From positions 1 through 64,000 of the forward strand of contig NZ_CVSO01000040.1 in assembly GCF_001180105.1 (NCBI RefSeq): a stretch of 64,000 nt of DNA, in the 5' to 3' direction. Origin of the DNA: Candidatus Pelagibacter communis (GTDB lineage Bacteria > Pseudomonadota > Alphaproteobacteria > Pelagibacterales > Pelagibacteraceae). This document shows positions 11,250 to 20,155 of the stretch, piece by piece. Under the pieces are notes generated by a model, which had not been told where the DNA came from, made no database searches, and worked only from the letters and a program-made list of their open reading frames with translations. The translations under genes were made by a program, and so were the position numbers. How positions within the stretch are numbered: the stretch's first letter is position 1; every line of letters begins with the position of its first letter.

Positions 11250-12222
11250 TAGATTGAATATTAATCAAAGACTCAGGTAAATCCTCGCCAAAACATCTCT
11301 GATAATACTCAGCGATAATGTTTTTTTCGGTCTCATCGCATTTATTTAAAAATGTTACTCTGAATGAGTAACCAAGATCATTGAAAATTTGATTATTTTC
11401 AGCCCAATGCAAAACTGTTCTTGGGCTCATGACTGTAGAAATATCACCCGACACAAAACCTTTCCTAGTCAAGGATGCCACTTTAATCATGTTAGCAACT
11501 TTTTCTTTACCTTTGGGGTTATTATATGATTTATTCTTCGCTAGTATAATTTCCATTTCTCTTTCTAGACTTAAATAATTTAAAGTTGTAACTATATTCC
11601 ATCTATCCATTTGACCTTGATTTATTTGTTGGGTACCGTGATATAACCCTGTAGTGTCACCTAAACCAACAGTATTTGAAGTGGCAAATAACCTAAAATA
11701 TTTGTGTTGTTTTAAAACTTTATTTTTATCTAAAAGAGTAAAGTTACCTTCTGCTTCCAGTATTCTTTGGATAACAAACATTACGTCAGGCCTACCAGCG
11801 TCGTATTCATCAAAAACGAGGGCAACTGGATTTTGGATTGTCCATGGAAGAATTCCTTCTTGAAATTCTGTTATTTGTTTTCCATCCTTAATTTTGATTG
11901 CATCTTTGCCAATTAAATCAATTCTACTAATGTGACTATCAAGATTAACCCTAACACAAGGCCAATTAAGTCTGGCCGCAATCTGCTCTATATGAGTTGA
12001 TTTTCCAGTTCCATGATATCCTTGAATTAATACTCTTTTATTATAAGAAAAACCCGAGAGAACCGCCAAGGTTGTATCTTTGTCAAACTTATAATTTTTA
12101 TCGATTTCGGGAACAAACTCATTCTTTTTTGAAAAGGCATCCACCTCAATATCTGTTTCAAAACCAAAGGTTTGTTTTACTGAAATTTTGATATCAGGAA
12201 TTAAATTTAGATTTTCATTCAT
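11242..12222 (-). CDS. cobS: CobS-like AAA+ ATPase (MoxR group)
   Basis: The 326-residue AAA+ protein has a Walker A ([10 protein letters not shown]), a Walker B ([14 protein letters not shown]), a sensor-1 region ([12 protein letters not shown]) and the CobS-type N-terminus with [14 protein letters not shown]. CobS forms a hexameric ring that pairs with CobT, much as MoxR ATPases pair with VWA proteins. The order DnaJ-like, cobS, cobT is the common alphaproteobacterial arrangement. It overlaps the DnaJ-like gene by 4 bp (ATGA) and cobT by 8 bp, so the three are almost certainly co-transcribed and translationally coupled. Confidence 0.88.
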   Translation of the reverse strand: MNENLNLIPDIKISVKQTFGFETDIEVDAFSKKNEFVPEIDKNYKFDKDTTLAVLSGFSYNKRVLIQGYHGTGKSTHIEQIAARLNWPCVRVNLDSHISRIDLIGKDAIKIKDGKQITEFQEGILPWTIQNPVALVFDEYDAGRPDVMFVIQRILEAEGNFTLLDKNKVLKQHKYFRLFATSNTVGLGDTTGLYHGTQQINQGQMDRWNIVTTLNYLSLEREMEIILAKNKSYNNPKGKEKVANMIKVASLTRKGFVSGDISTVMSPRTVLHWAENNQIFNDLGYSFRVTFLNKCDETEKNIIAEYYQRCFGEDLPESLINIQSNE

Positions 12223-12734
12223 CGCCTGTAACTCCTTCTAAGTTGAGTATATGCCAACGTTATTATTTTCAATTTTTCCTCGTATTTTTTGTTTCCTGAA
12301 TTCTTATCAGGGTGAAATTTTTTGACAAGTTTTTTAAATTTATCTCTTATTTTTGACCAGTCAACGCCTATTTTTAAACTCAATATATTAAAAGCTTTAA
12401 TATCATCATCTGAATAAGTAAAACGTTTAATTTGTTCAGCTTTATTTGGATCTTTGATTTCATCTAAGTTTTCCTTCAGAGTGTTGTTCCATAAAATCTT
12501 AAAAAAATTGTCTTGCGCACTGAAATTTTGTGTTGGCTTATGCCATGTCATATCTGACTTAATGAATTCATTGACCTGTTGATCAGTCATATTTGCGAAA
12601 TAATTCCAATTCTTATTGAATTCTTTAATATGCTCGTAGCAGAGAAGGCGATAATTTTTGCTATTATCCTTCTCAATAGGTGCCTTATATTCACCCAATT
12701 TGTCACAATTATTCCAATCGCAAATTATTTTCAT
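12219..12734 (-). CDS. J-domain (DnaJ-like) protein upstream of cobS
   Basis: The last 60 residues form a J domain: FNILSLKIGVDW, KFKKLVKKFHPDKN with the invariant HPD at residues 141-143, and a final helix ending in LRRSYRR. The N-terminus (IICDWNNC, then LLCYEH) has cysteines and a histidine spaced like a small zinc-binding site. J domains stimulate the ATPase of DnaK. The fixed position before cobS-cobT suggests that it helps assemble or recycle the CobS/CobT ring complex; this is inference. The gene is divergent from bolA, with only 24 bp between the two starts. Confidence 0.8.
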   Translation of the reverse strand: MKIICDWNNCDKLGEYKAPIEKDNSKNYRLLCYEHIKEFNKNWNYFANMTDQQVNEFIKSDMTWHKPTQNFSAQDNFFKILWNNTLKENLDEIKDPNKAEQIKRFTYSDDDIKAFNILSLKIGVDWSKIRDKFKKLVKKFHPDKNSGNKKYEEKLKIITLAYTQLRRSYRR

Positions 12735-12758
12735 TGTAGTATTATTATAACAATTATT

Positions 12759-13019
12759 ATGGAAATAAATAAATTAATCGAACTCGTTGAAAAAAAAATC
12801 TTAGATCAAATTAAAATTGATGGAATTAAAATTGAGGATAAATCTTTTCTTCATCAGGGTCATAAAGAAAATAGTAAAAATAAATTCCATTTAAAAATAT
12901 CTATATTTTCAAAAGAATTAATGAACAAAAGCAAGGTAGAAGTTACAAAAAAAATTTATAAAATTTTACAAATTGAAATGAAAGAGTATATTCACTCTCT
13001 TCAACTAATTATAAATTAA
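12759..13019 (+). CDS. bolA: BolA/IbaG family protein
   Basis: The ATG at 12759 gives an 86-residue protein with the BolA fold signature: SFLHQGHKENSKNKFHLKISIFS, where the central His of GH lines up with the conserved Fe-S-binding histidine, and a C-terminal LQIEMKEYIHSLQLII helix. BolA proteins partner with monothiol glutaredoxins to handle iron-sulfur clusters and can affect envelope gene expression. The reading frame is open further upstream, but that part runs antisense through the DnaJ-like gene and has no BolA similarity. The 3' end overlaps aroB by 15 bp in convergent orientation. Confidence 0.82.
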   Translation: MEINKLIELVEKKILDQIKIDGIKIEDKSFLHQGHKENSKNKFHLKISIFSKELMNKSKVEVTKKIYKILQIEMKEYIHSLQLIIN

Positions 13020-14099
13020 GCGATCGAAAAATTTCTTTATTTCTATTTTAGAAAAATTTTTATTAATAATTGGCCTTGAAATTTTCTGTAACAAAATCAA
13101 ATTGATCAAATTATTTTGATTTTTCTTATCTTGTTTCATGTATTCAATGATCTTCGGAATATCTTTAATTTTAAAATATCTGTTTAAATTATCATAATTT
13201 AATTTTTTGAGATGTTCCATTATTAGATTAAATTCATTATCTTTTAATAAATTTTTCTTATGACTAAATTTTGATGCTGACATAATACCTAATAAAACTG
13301 CTTCACCATGATTTAGTTTTTTTGTATATCCCTTTGAAGCTTCAAAGGCGTGTGCAAATGTATGTCCAAGATTTAGTGTTTTTCTAAGGTTTTTCTCTTT
13401 TTCATCTTTTTCGACAATTCTTTTTTTAATATTACAACTTTTAAAAATTGCTATTTTTAAATGTTTGGAATCTTTTTGAATTATTTTTTTAAAATTTTTT
13501 CTCAGATAATCAAAAAACTTTCTGTTGCTTATTAAAGAGTGTTTTAATATCTCAGCATAACCACAAATCATTTCCTTTTTAGGTAAACTTTTTAGAAAAA
13601 TTGTATCGGAAATTACGATAGATGGTTGATAAAAAGTACCGATCATATTTTTTCCAGTTTCTGAATTTACACCAGTTTTACCTCCTATAGATGAGTCAAC
13701 TTGACTTAAAAAGGTTGAAGGAACATTTACAAAAGCTAAACCCCTTTTAAATATACTTGAGGCAAATCCACAAATATCACCACATATACCGCCACCTACT
13801 GAAATCAAACAATCATTTCTATTAAAATTATTTTTTTGTAATTTTTTTAAAATTTTAGATATTGTTTTAAATGTTTTATTTTTTTCATTAAAAACGATTT
13901 CAATTTTATATACTGATTTGTTACTTAACTTTTTAAGAATTTTTTTAATTAAAATTTTTGGAACATTACTATCGTAAACAACTAATATTTTACTCGGGTT
14001 GATTTTAGTCCTTCTTAAAAGTTTATTAATATTTAAAAATATATTTTTTCCTATATAAATCGGATACGAACCATCATTTGTGTTAATTTGAATTTTCAT
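13005..14099 (-). CDS. aroB: 3-dehydroquinate synthase
   Basis: AroB converts DAHP to 3-dehydroquinate, the second step of the shikimate pathway. The 364-residue protein shows SVGGGICGDICGFASS, the VPSTFLSQVDSSIGGKTGVN segment (NAD and substrate binding) and the metal-ligand region NLGHTFAHAFE. Length and motif order are normal. It is co-transcribed with aroK upstream, whose end overlaps the aroB start by 17 bp; this aroK-aroB pairing is common in proteobacteria. The 3' end runs 15 bp into bolA on the other strand, leaving no room for a terminator between them. Confidence 0.95.
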   Translation of the reverse strand: MKIQINTNDGSYPIYIGKNIFLNINKLLRRTKINPSKILVVYDSNVPKILIKKILKKLSNKSVYKIEIVFNEKNKTFKTISKILKKLQKNNFNRNDCLISVGGGICGDICGFASSIFKRGLAFVNVPSTFLSQVDSSIGGKTGVNSETGKNMIGTFYQPSIVISDTIFLKSLPKKEMICGYAEILKHSLISNRKFFDYLRKNFKKIIQKDSKHLKIAIFKSCNIKKRIVEKDEKEKNLRKTLNLGHTFAHAFEASKGYTKKLNHGEAVLLGIMSASKFSHKKNLLKDNEFNLIMEHLKKLNYDNLNRYFKIKDIPKIIEYMKQDKKNQNNLINLILLQKISRPIINKNFSKIEIKKFFDRLIYN

Positions 14100-14610
14100 T
14101 TTTTTCTAAAATGTTTTTTATTATATCAACAATTTCGTTTTTTTTATGATTTTCACAAAATATCCTAAAGTCTGATTTAATGTAAATTTTGTTTCTTTCT
14201 TTAATAATTTTTCGAATTTCGCTTTTATTTAAGCCATTTATTAAAGGTCTTTTTTTGTTGTTAATTGTTCGTTTTACCAATGTCTCTGCATCCCAGTCTA
14301 GCCAGAAAGATAAAGAATTATCTTTTATACTTTTTCTAATTTTTTCATTCAAAAAAGCACCTCCACCTATTGAAATAACAATGTCTTTTTTTTGTTCTAA
14401 AAAAGATAAAGTAAAATCTTGCTCAAGTTCTCTAAAAAAAACTTCCCCCTTGTCTTTAAAAATTTGATGTATTTTTTTCTTTTGAAAAATCTCTATTTTT
14501 TTATCTATATCCACGAATGATTTATTTAATTTTTTTGATAATATTGCTCCAATTGTCGATTTTCCTGAACCCATCATACCTAATAAAACAATTTTTTTTT
14601 TTGTTTTCAT
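14083..14610 (-). CDS. aroK: Shikimate kinase
   Basis: AroK phosphorylates shikimate at the 3-hydroxyl using ATP. The 175-residue protein begins with a Walker A (LLGMMGSGKSTIG), followed by FVDIDKKIE (the D-x-D that binds magnesium), GEVFFRELE (substrate arginine) and SIGGGAF, then a lid region NNKKRPLI. It overlaps aroB by 17 bp. The start at 14610 is 57 bp from the divergent small-protein gene, so this short spacer must hold promoters for both directions; none stands out clearly. Confidence 0.93.
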   Translation of the reverse strand: MKTKKKIVLLGMMGSGKSTIGAILSKKLNKSFVDIDKKIEIFQKKKIHQIFKDKGEVFFRELEQDFTLSFLEQKKDIVISIGGGAFLNEKIRKSIKDNSLSFWLDWDAETLVKRTINNKKRPLINGLNKSEIRKIIKERNKIYIKSDFRIFCENHKKNEIVDIIKNILEKNENSN

Positions 14611-14667
14611 AAATTTCTACATTGAAAAAACACAAATATGTCTTAATTTGAAATTATTAAAAAATAT

Positions 14668-14853
14668 ATGCAATTTTATAAAAAAACAAGTATTGGTAGT
14701 TCATCAAACCCCTTAAAAATCATTATTAAAGTAGTATTAGTTATAGTAGTAATTTTTGGAATGATAGTGTTTGTAGGCAAGATTAATTTTCCATCACCAA
14801 ATAAACTAATTGAAAAAAAAATCCCACAAGAAAACTTAAAAATTGTTAAATAA
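14668..14853 (+). CDS. Small single-pass membrane protein of unknown function
   Basis: The 61-residue protein has a short polar start (MQFYKKTSIGSSSNP), one hydrophobic helix (about residues 17-42, IIIKVVLVIVVIFGMIVFVG) and a polar tail ending in LKIVK. The tail would lie in the periplasm if the positive-inside rule holds. No family is recognised. It overlaps the TTG start of the large exported protein by 11 bp, so the two are probably made together and may work as a pair at the inner membrane. Confidence 0.6.
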   Translation: MQFYKKTSIGSSSNPLKIIIKVVLVIVVIFGMIVFVGKINFPSPNKLIEKKIPQENLKIVK

Positions 14854-16570
14854 TCTCTCTATAATTTTTTTATTAATTTTTTTTTTCACAAGTAAAACTT
14901 TTTCCAATGAACCAACAGACATTTGGAAACTTGAAAAGGAAGAAGAAAAAACGCTTGAGATTAAAAGTAAAGATAAACCAAAAAGCATTAAAATCGAAAC
15001 TCAAAATAGCGCAACAAGTAATAAAAGTGAAATTATCACTCAAGAAAATTTTACCAACACAAACGATATGATTGTTGGGATTTATGATCCGAATGAAAAC
15101 GGATTGACAATTGATATGTGGCAAAATTCAAATGAAGAAAAAGTTTATGGAATCAAAAAAAAAATTAATAGAATGAATTTATCTGATGATGCTAATCGTT
15201 TGTATCAAAAAATTTTGTTAACCAACGCATATCCCCCGAATGGCAACAAAGAGAAAAAAATTTTTTTTGATTTAAAAGAAGAGTGGTTAATAAAAAATGG
15301 AGATTTAGAATTAATAGAAAACTACGTGACTAAAAATCTCAATATTATATCAAATGAAAATTTAATTAAATTTGTTTTAGATGAGTATTTATCCAAGGCA
15401 GAAATTAAAGATGCATGTAATCTATTTGAAAAAATAAATCAAAATTTTAACGATTACTATTTGAAAAACTTTTCAATATATTGCTTGATACATAATAAAA
15501 AAAATGATCTTGCAACAATGCGTTTTGATTTAGAAAAAGAATCTGGTTATTCAGATCCTTTTTTTGAGAAAAAGTTTAATTCATTGATGGGACTTTCAAA
15601 AGATGATAATACTTCATCAGATAAAAATCTTTTAAATTTACACCTTTCATTTAAAACAATTAAAGATTTTAAATATGTGCCCACAAAAAAAACATCAAAG
15701 TTATTTTGGACATATTTAAGGTCTAATAATTTACTAGATAGCACCAGTGATATCGATACAACTGATGAGAAAAAAATCTCATTGTTAGAAAAGGCTACAC
15801 ATGAGAGAAATTATAATGAGAAAGATTTATTTAATGTATATAAAAAATTTCAATTCTCTATAGACCAGCTTCTTAACGTAGAAACAGAAAAAGAGAATTT
15901 ATCAAATATAAAATCTAGAGCTTTGATGTATCAAGGAATTTTATTGAATGATGATCCCAACAAAGTAACACAACTTTCCAAAGATCTTAAATTATCCTTT
16001 ATTAAAGATGGTTTAGAAAATGCTTTTAAAGATGAATTAAGATTTATTCTTAAAGGATTTAAAGAAAGTGAATTAAATTCAGATTTAACAGATTTTTATG
16101 TTTTAAATTCTAAAACAGAAAATCCAAATAAAAAAATTAAATACAATAATAAAATTTTGCATCAATCAAAAATTATAAATTATTTCATACAAGAAAAACC
16201 TTCAAAAAAAAAAGCTGAGAAAGATCTCAATAATTTTTTAAAAAAAATTAAAAAAAGTAAAAAAAATTATTTAATTACAAAAGATGTAATTGTTATAGAG
16301 TCATTAAAATTTGATGGAATTGAAGTAAACGAGGAATATAAAGACCTTTATACAATTAACGAAAATATTATGCCCATAGACATACAGGTTTTGATTAATG
16401 ACGGAGAAATTGGTTTAGCAATGTTAAGAATTATAGAAATAATTGGTGAAGACGAACTTAAAAATCTTGGTTCAGAAACTCTATATTTTTTAGTAAATGC
16501 ATTAAATCAAATGGACGTAGATTTAATAAGAAATGAAATTCTCTCTATAATCTTACCAGTTAGAATATAG
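14843..16570 (+). CDS. Large exported protein of unknown function
   Basis: The protein of about 575 residues starts with TTG at 14843, inside the preceding gene, and carries a signal peptide (hydrophobic LSIIFLLIFFFTSKTFS, predicted cleavage near residue 22). After a charged linker (about residues 28-70) comes a largely helical body with DLKEEWLIKNGDLELI, ACNLFEKINQNFNDYY and repeated amphipathic helices that suggest a TPR-like solenoid, though I cannot assign a family. It sits between the small membrane protein and def with only 8 bp to def. A periplasmic structural or secretion-related role is possible but unproven. Confidence 0.65.
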   Translation: MLNNLSIIFLLIFFFTSKTFSNEPTDIWKLEKEEEKTLEIKSKDKPKSIKIETQNSATSNKSEIITQENFTNTNDMIVGIYDPNENGLTIDMWQNSNEEKVYGIKKKINRMNLSDDANRLYQKILLTNAYPPNGNKEKKIFFDLKEEWLIKNGDLELIENYVTKNLNIISNENLIKFVLDEYLSKAEIKDACNLFEKINQNFNDYYLKNFSIYCLIHNKKNDLATMRFDLEKESGYSDPFFEKKFNSLMGLSKDDNTSSDKNLLNLHLSFKTIKDFKYVPTKKTSKLFWTYLRSNNLLDSTSDIDTTDEKKISLLEKATHERNYNEKDLFNVYKKFQFSIDQLLNVETEKENLSNIKSRALMYQGILLNDDPNKVTQLSKDLKLSFIKDGLENAFKDELRFILKGFKESELNSDLTDFYVLNSKTENPNKKIKYNNKILHQSKIINYFIQEKPSKKKAEKDLNNFLKKIKKSKKNYLITKDVIVIESLKFDGIEVNEEYKDLYTINENIMPIDIQVLINDGEIGLAMLRIIEIIGEDELKNLGSETLYFLVNALNQMDVDLIRNEILSIILPVRI

Positions 16571-16578
16571 ACTTAGTT

Positions 16579-17103
16579 ATGGCAAAAAAAAACATCATAC
16601 TGGTTCCAGATGAAATACTCAAAAAAAAATCTGAAAAAATTGAGAAAATAACTAACAGAGAAAAACAGTTAGCAGATGATTTATTTGAAACAATGTACAA
16701 AAATAATGGCATAGGACTTGCTGCTGTTCAAGTTGGTGTTTTGAGAAGAATGATTGTAATTGATGTTTCAAAGAAAGATGAAAAAAAAAAACCTTTATGT
16801 TTAATAAATCCAGTCATAAAATCTTTTGGTAAAGAAAGATCAATATATGAAGAAGGTTGTTTATCGATACCTGAAACATTTATTGAAATTGAAAGGCCAA
16901 AAACCTGTATTGTTGAATACATTGATATCTCAGGGAACAAAATAAATATGAAATGTGATGATTTACTATCAACATGTATCCAGCACGAAATTAATCACTT
17001 AGATGGAAAGCTGATAATTGATTTTTTATCAAAACTGAAAAAAGATATTCTAATAAAAAAATTATCTAAAAATAAAAATACATCTAGTAGAGTTATTGTG
17101 TAA
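16579..17103 (+). CDS. def: Peptide deformylase
   Basis: Def removes the N-formyl group from nascent proteins using a metal ion. All three motifs are present in the 174-residue protein: GIGLAAVQVG (motif 1, with Val where most enzymes have Pro), EEGCLSIP (metal-ligand Cys) and QHEINHLDG (HExxH). The gene is followed directly by fmt, which adds the formyl group to the initiator tRNA, and then truA; def-fmt-truA is a common translation operon. The def stop abuts the fmt start. Confidence 0.95.
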   Translation: MAKKNIILVPDEILKKKSEKIEKITNREKQLADDLFETMYKNNGIGLAAVQVGVLRRMIVIDVSKKDEKKKPLCLINPVIKSFGKERSIYEEGCLSIPETFIEIERPKTCIVEYIDISGNKINMKCDDLLSTCIQHEINHLDGKLIIDFLSKLKKDILIKKLSKNKNTSSRVIV

Positions 17104-18033
17104 ATGTCAGATAATATCATTTTTATGGGTACTTCAAAATTTGCTGTACCTATTCTTGAAAAGATAAGTGAAAGTAAACTCAATATTTCTGTTGTTTATA
17201 CACAACCGCCAAAAAAATCTAGCAGGGGAATGAAAATTCAAAAAACTCCAATTCATGCTAAATCTGAATTACTTGGTTTACCAATTAGAACTCCAAATAG
17301 TCTTAAAAATAATATTGATGAGTATAACTTTATAAAAAAAACAAAACCTTCAATTGTTGTAGTAATTTCATATGGTCAAATTATACCGAAGGAATTTTTG
17401 GACCTTTCCAAAAATGGTTTTTTGAATATTCATGCATCCATCTTGCCCAAATTTAGGGGTGCTGCACCAATACAGAGAGCAATAATGAGTCAGGATATTG
17501 AAACAGGAATTAGTTTTATGAAAATTAATGAACACTTAGATGCTGGTCCCGTTCTTGAGACTTATAAAATAAAAATTGACTTACATTTAAATGCAACTGA
17601 GCTCCAAGAAAAATTATCTCAATTAGCAGCGTTAAAAATTATTGAAAACATAGATAGAATTATAAGTGGTAAAGCGAATTTTAAAGAACAAGACCATTCT
17701 AAGGCAACATATGCTGAAAAAATAAATAAAGCAGAGGGAAAGATAATTTGGAATGATACTGCCAAAAAAATCATTGGAAAAATAAATGGTTTGCACCCTA
17801 ATCCAGGAGCGTATTTTATGTTTAAAGGAGATAGATATAAAATATTAAAAGCTGAAATTGGAAATGGAACAGGACCCTCCGGTAAAGTTATTAATGACAA
17901 ACTTGAGATAGCATGCTCAAATAATGAAAGCATAAAGGTTATTGAAATTCAAAAAGAGGGAAAAAAAATTCAAGAAATAAGTGAATTTTTGCATGGTTCA
18001 AAAATAAGTAAAGGCTGCATTCTTAATGAATAG
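17104..18033 (+). CDS. fmt: Methionyl-tRNA formyltransferase
   Basis: Fmt formylates the methionine on initiator tRNA with 10-formyltetrahydrofolate. The 309-residue protein shows the catalytic segment NIHASILPKFRGAAPIQRAI (Asn, His) and HLDAGPVL (catalytic Asp), plus a C-terminal oligonucleotide-binding domain beginning around KAEGKIIW. It starts right after the def stop and overlaps truA by 8 bp. Domain order and length are typical, and no anomaly was seen. Confidence 0.95.
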   Translation: MSDNIIFMGTSKFAVPILEKISESKLNISVVYTQPPKKSSRGMKIQKTPIHAKSELLGLPIRTPNSLKNNIDEYNFIKKTKPSIVVVISYGQIIPKEFLDLSKNGFLNIHASILPKFRGAAPIQRAIMSQDIETGISFMKINEHLDAGPVLETYKIKIDLHLNATELQEKLSQLAALKIIENIDRIISGKANFKEQDHSKATYAEKINKAEGKIIWNDTAKKIIGKINGLHPNPGAYFMFKGDRYKILKAEIGNGTGPSGKVINDKLEIACSNNESIKVIEIQKEGKKIQEISEFLHGSKISKGCILNE

Positions 18034-18766
18034 ATATCAAATTCTTATTGAATATGTCGGCACTAATTATAATGGATGGCAGGTACAGAGAAAAGGGAAA
18101 ACAATTCAAGGGAGAATTCAAAATACTATTTCAAAAATTTTTAAAGAAAAGATAAATATAATAGGATCAGGCAGAACTGACTCCGGAGTACATGCTCTAG
18201 AACAATCAGCTCATTTTGATACAAGCACAAAAATAAAAGATAGCTATAAATTTTTAAAATCAGTTAATCATTTTTTATCCAGATACGGCATTAGTATTTT
18301 AAACTTAAAAAAAAGGAAGCTCACTTTTCATGCTCGATATTCTGCAAAAGCGAGAATATATAAATATGTAATTTTAAATCGTAAATCTGGTTCAGTGTTA
18401 AAAAATAAAAGGTGTTGGCACATAATAAAAAAACTTAATCTAGAAATGATGAAAAAAGGAGCAAAAAAATTAATTGGTACAAAAGATTTTTCAACATTTA
18501 GATCATCAAGTTGTTCAGCGAAAACTCCAGTTAGAACGATTAAATCAATTAAATTTTTAACTAAAAAAGATATTATTGAGATTGAAATAAAAGCTCAGTC
18601 ATTCCTTCAAAATCAGGTAAGGTCGATGGTTGGTTGTTTGAAGTATGTTGGTGAAGACAGGTGGAGCATTCAAAAATTTGACAAGATAATCAAATCAAAA
18701 AAAAGAATTAATTGTGCACCTCCTGCTCCAGCAGAAGGACTATATTTAACTAAAGTAATTTATTAG
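18026..18766 (+). CDS. truA: tRNA pseudouridine(38-40) synthase
   Basis: TruA isomerises uridines 38-40 in the anticodon arm of many tRNAs. The 246-residue protein has the GSGRTDSGVHA motif with the catalytic aspartate at residue 52, an internal FHARYSAKARIYKY and the C-terminal SFLQNQVRSMVG. It overlaps fmt by 8 bp. Its 3' end overlaps the convergent SET-domain gene by 17 bp. Confidence 0.95.
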   Translation: MNRYQILIEYVGTNYNGWQVQRKGKTIQGRIQNTISKIFKEKINIIGSGRTDSGVHALEQSAHFDTSTKIKDSYKFLKSVNHFLSRYGISILNLKKRKLTFHARYSAKARIYKYVILNRKSGSVLKNKRCWHIIKKLNLEMMKKGAKKLIGTKDFSTFRSSSCSAKTPVRTIKSIKFLTKKDIIEIEIKAQSFLQNQVRSMVGCLKYVGEDRWSIQKFDKIIKSKKRINCAPPAPAEGLYLTKVIY

Positions 18767-19232
18767 TTTTTTTTTTACTAATAGCAAATTTTTTATTTAT
18801 CCTAAACCTTGAACCTGCTCTTACAATATATCCACAACAATTTTTTGCACCACATTTACAAGGGAATTGTTTATAGTCTTTATCAAATGCAAAACCATAA
18901 TCGCAAGTAAGTTCTTCTCCTTTTTTAATATCTCTTATTGCTGTTACCCAGACCTTAAAACCTTTTCCCTCATAGTCACAATTATTATTACATGAATGAT
19001 TAATCAAACCTGCAGTATTCCAATGAAAGTCTCCGTCTAAGGTATATCTATTATTAAGTGTGAATAAATAGATTGGTTTATTATTATCAAATTTTGCTGA
19101 CTCCTCGACTTTTCTATTGGTAATGATTTTTCCAATGTAATTAATTATTTTTGTTCCTTCTTTAATTTCTTTTGTTGCATATAAACCTCGCTTGTTGTCT
19201 ATTTTAGACTTTTTGATCTTATACAGTTTCAT
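18750..19232 (-). CDS. SET-domain protein (putative protein-lysine methyltransferase)
   Basis: The 160-residue protein is essentially a bare SET domain: GLYATKEIKEG at residues 16-26, NHSC at 78-81 and ELTCDYG at 107-113 build the knotted SAM and substrate site, followed by a post-SET cysteine cluster (Cys125, Cys127, Cys132) that would bind zinc. SET enzymes methylate lysines in proteins; in bacteria the targets are mostly unknown and may include ribosomal or DNA-binding proteins. It shares one base with the upstream deacetylase-like gene, so both come from the same message. Confidence 0.85.
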   Translation of the reverse strand: MKLYKIKKSKIDNKRGLYATKEIKEGTKIINYIGKIITNRKVEESAKFDNNKPIYLFTLNNRYTLDGDFHWNTAGLINHSCNNNCDYEGKGFKVWVTAIRDIKKGEELTCDYGFAFDKDYKQFPCKCGAKNCCGYIVRAGSRFRINKKFAISKKKTNKLL

Positions 19233-20155
19233 TAATTATTTTCTACGAGAGCATTTACATGATTAAATGCACTATCTGCAAGGGCATTAAGGTCGTACCC
19301 TCCTTCTAACACTGATACAACTTTTCCATTAGTGAATTCGCTTGTTGCTTTGAGAGTTCTTCTTGTAATCTCATAAAAATCTTCAGATTTTAATTCAAAC
19401 TGCGCTAGAGGATCAGCAATGTTAGCATCGAAACCCATGCTTAAAATCAAAAATTCAGGTTTAAATTCAAATAGTTTATCTAAAATTCTATCCAAAGCAT
19501 TCATATATTTTTCTGATGTTGTCCCAGCAGGAAGAGGCACATTGAAAATGTTATTGTGTTTACCTTTTTCTTTTTCACTTCCAGTCCCTGGATAAAATGG
19601 ATATTGGTGAGTAGATAAATACAAAACGTTTTTATTATCATAAAAAATATCTTGTGTACCATTTCCATGATGGACATCTGGATCGAATATTGCAATTTTT
19701 TTGTATTTATACTTTTCAATAAGATAATGAGCGGCAACTGCACAATTATTATAGATGCAAAAACCCATCGCTTTATTTTTTTCTGCATGGTGTCCAGGAG
19801 GTCTTACTACACAAAAAGCATTTCTAAATTTCTTCTGTTCAACACCATCTACTGCTTTAATTACTGATCCCACCGCATCTATTGTGGCATCTTTGCTTCC
19901 AGGTGAAATAATAGTGTCGCCATCTAAAAATCTTAATCCTTGATTAGGAAAACTTTTTTTAACCATGCTAACATAATCTTCACCATGTGCTTTTTTTAGT
20001 ATATTTTCATCAAAGGAGATTGGCTTATCCCAAATTAAACTTTTATTTTTTTTAAGTCTTTCAGTTATCACAGTAACTCTTTTAGGTTGTTCAGGGTGAC
20101 CATCACCTGTTAAATGATTAACCGAAGTTTTTGAAGATATTATCGCAGTTTTCAC
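19232..20155 (-). CDS. Histone-deacetylase-family protein
   Basis: The 307-residue protein has the arginase/deacetylase fold motifs: RPPGHHAEKNKAMGFCIYNN (His pair and the glycine-rich loop), DPDVHHGNGTQDIF (zinc Asp and His), YPGTGS and LSMGFDAN. The zinc ligands and catalytic histidines are all present, so it should be an active amidohydrolase. Bacterial relatives include AcuC-type, HdaH-type and acetylpolyamine amidohydrolases; I cannot tell a protein deacetylase from a polyamine enzyme. It overlaps dapE by 4 bp and the SET gene by one base. Confidence 0.87.
   Translation of the reverse strand: MKTAIISSKTSVNHLTGDGHPEQPKRVTVITERLKKNKSLIWDKPISFDENILKKAHGEDYVSMVKKSFPNQGLRFLDGDTIISPGSKDATIDAVGSVIKAVDGVEQKKFRNAFCVVRPPGHHAEKNKAMGFCIYNNCAVAAHYLIEKYKYKKIAIFDPDVHHGNGTQDIFYDNKNVLYLSTHQYPFYPGTGSEKEKGKHNNIFNVPLPAGTTSEKYMNALDRILDKLFEFKPEFLILSMGFDANIADPLAQFELKSEDFYEITRRTLKATSEFTNGKVVSVLEGGYDLNALADSAFNHVNALVENN

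Noticed and set aside
12579-12758. Longer N-terminus for bolA
   Set aside because: It is antisense to the DnaJ-like gene and unlike BolA.
19501-19788. Minus-strand open frame of 95 codons inside the deacetylase gene
   Set aside because: Alternative frame of a well-supported gene with no recognisable protein.
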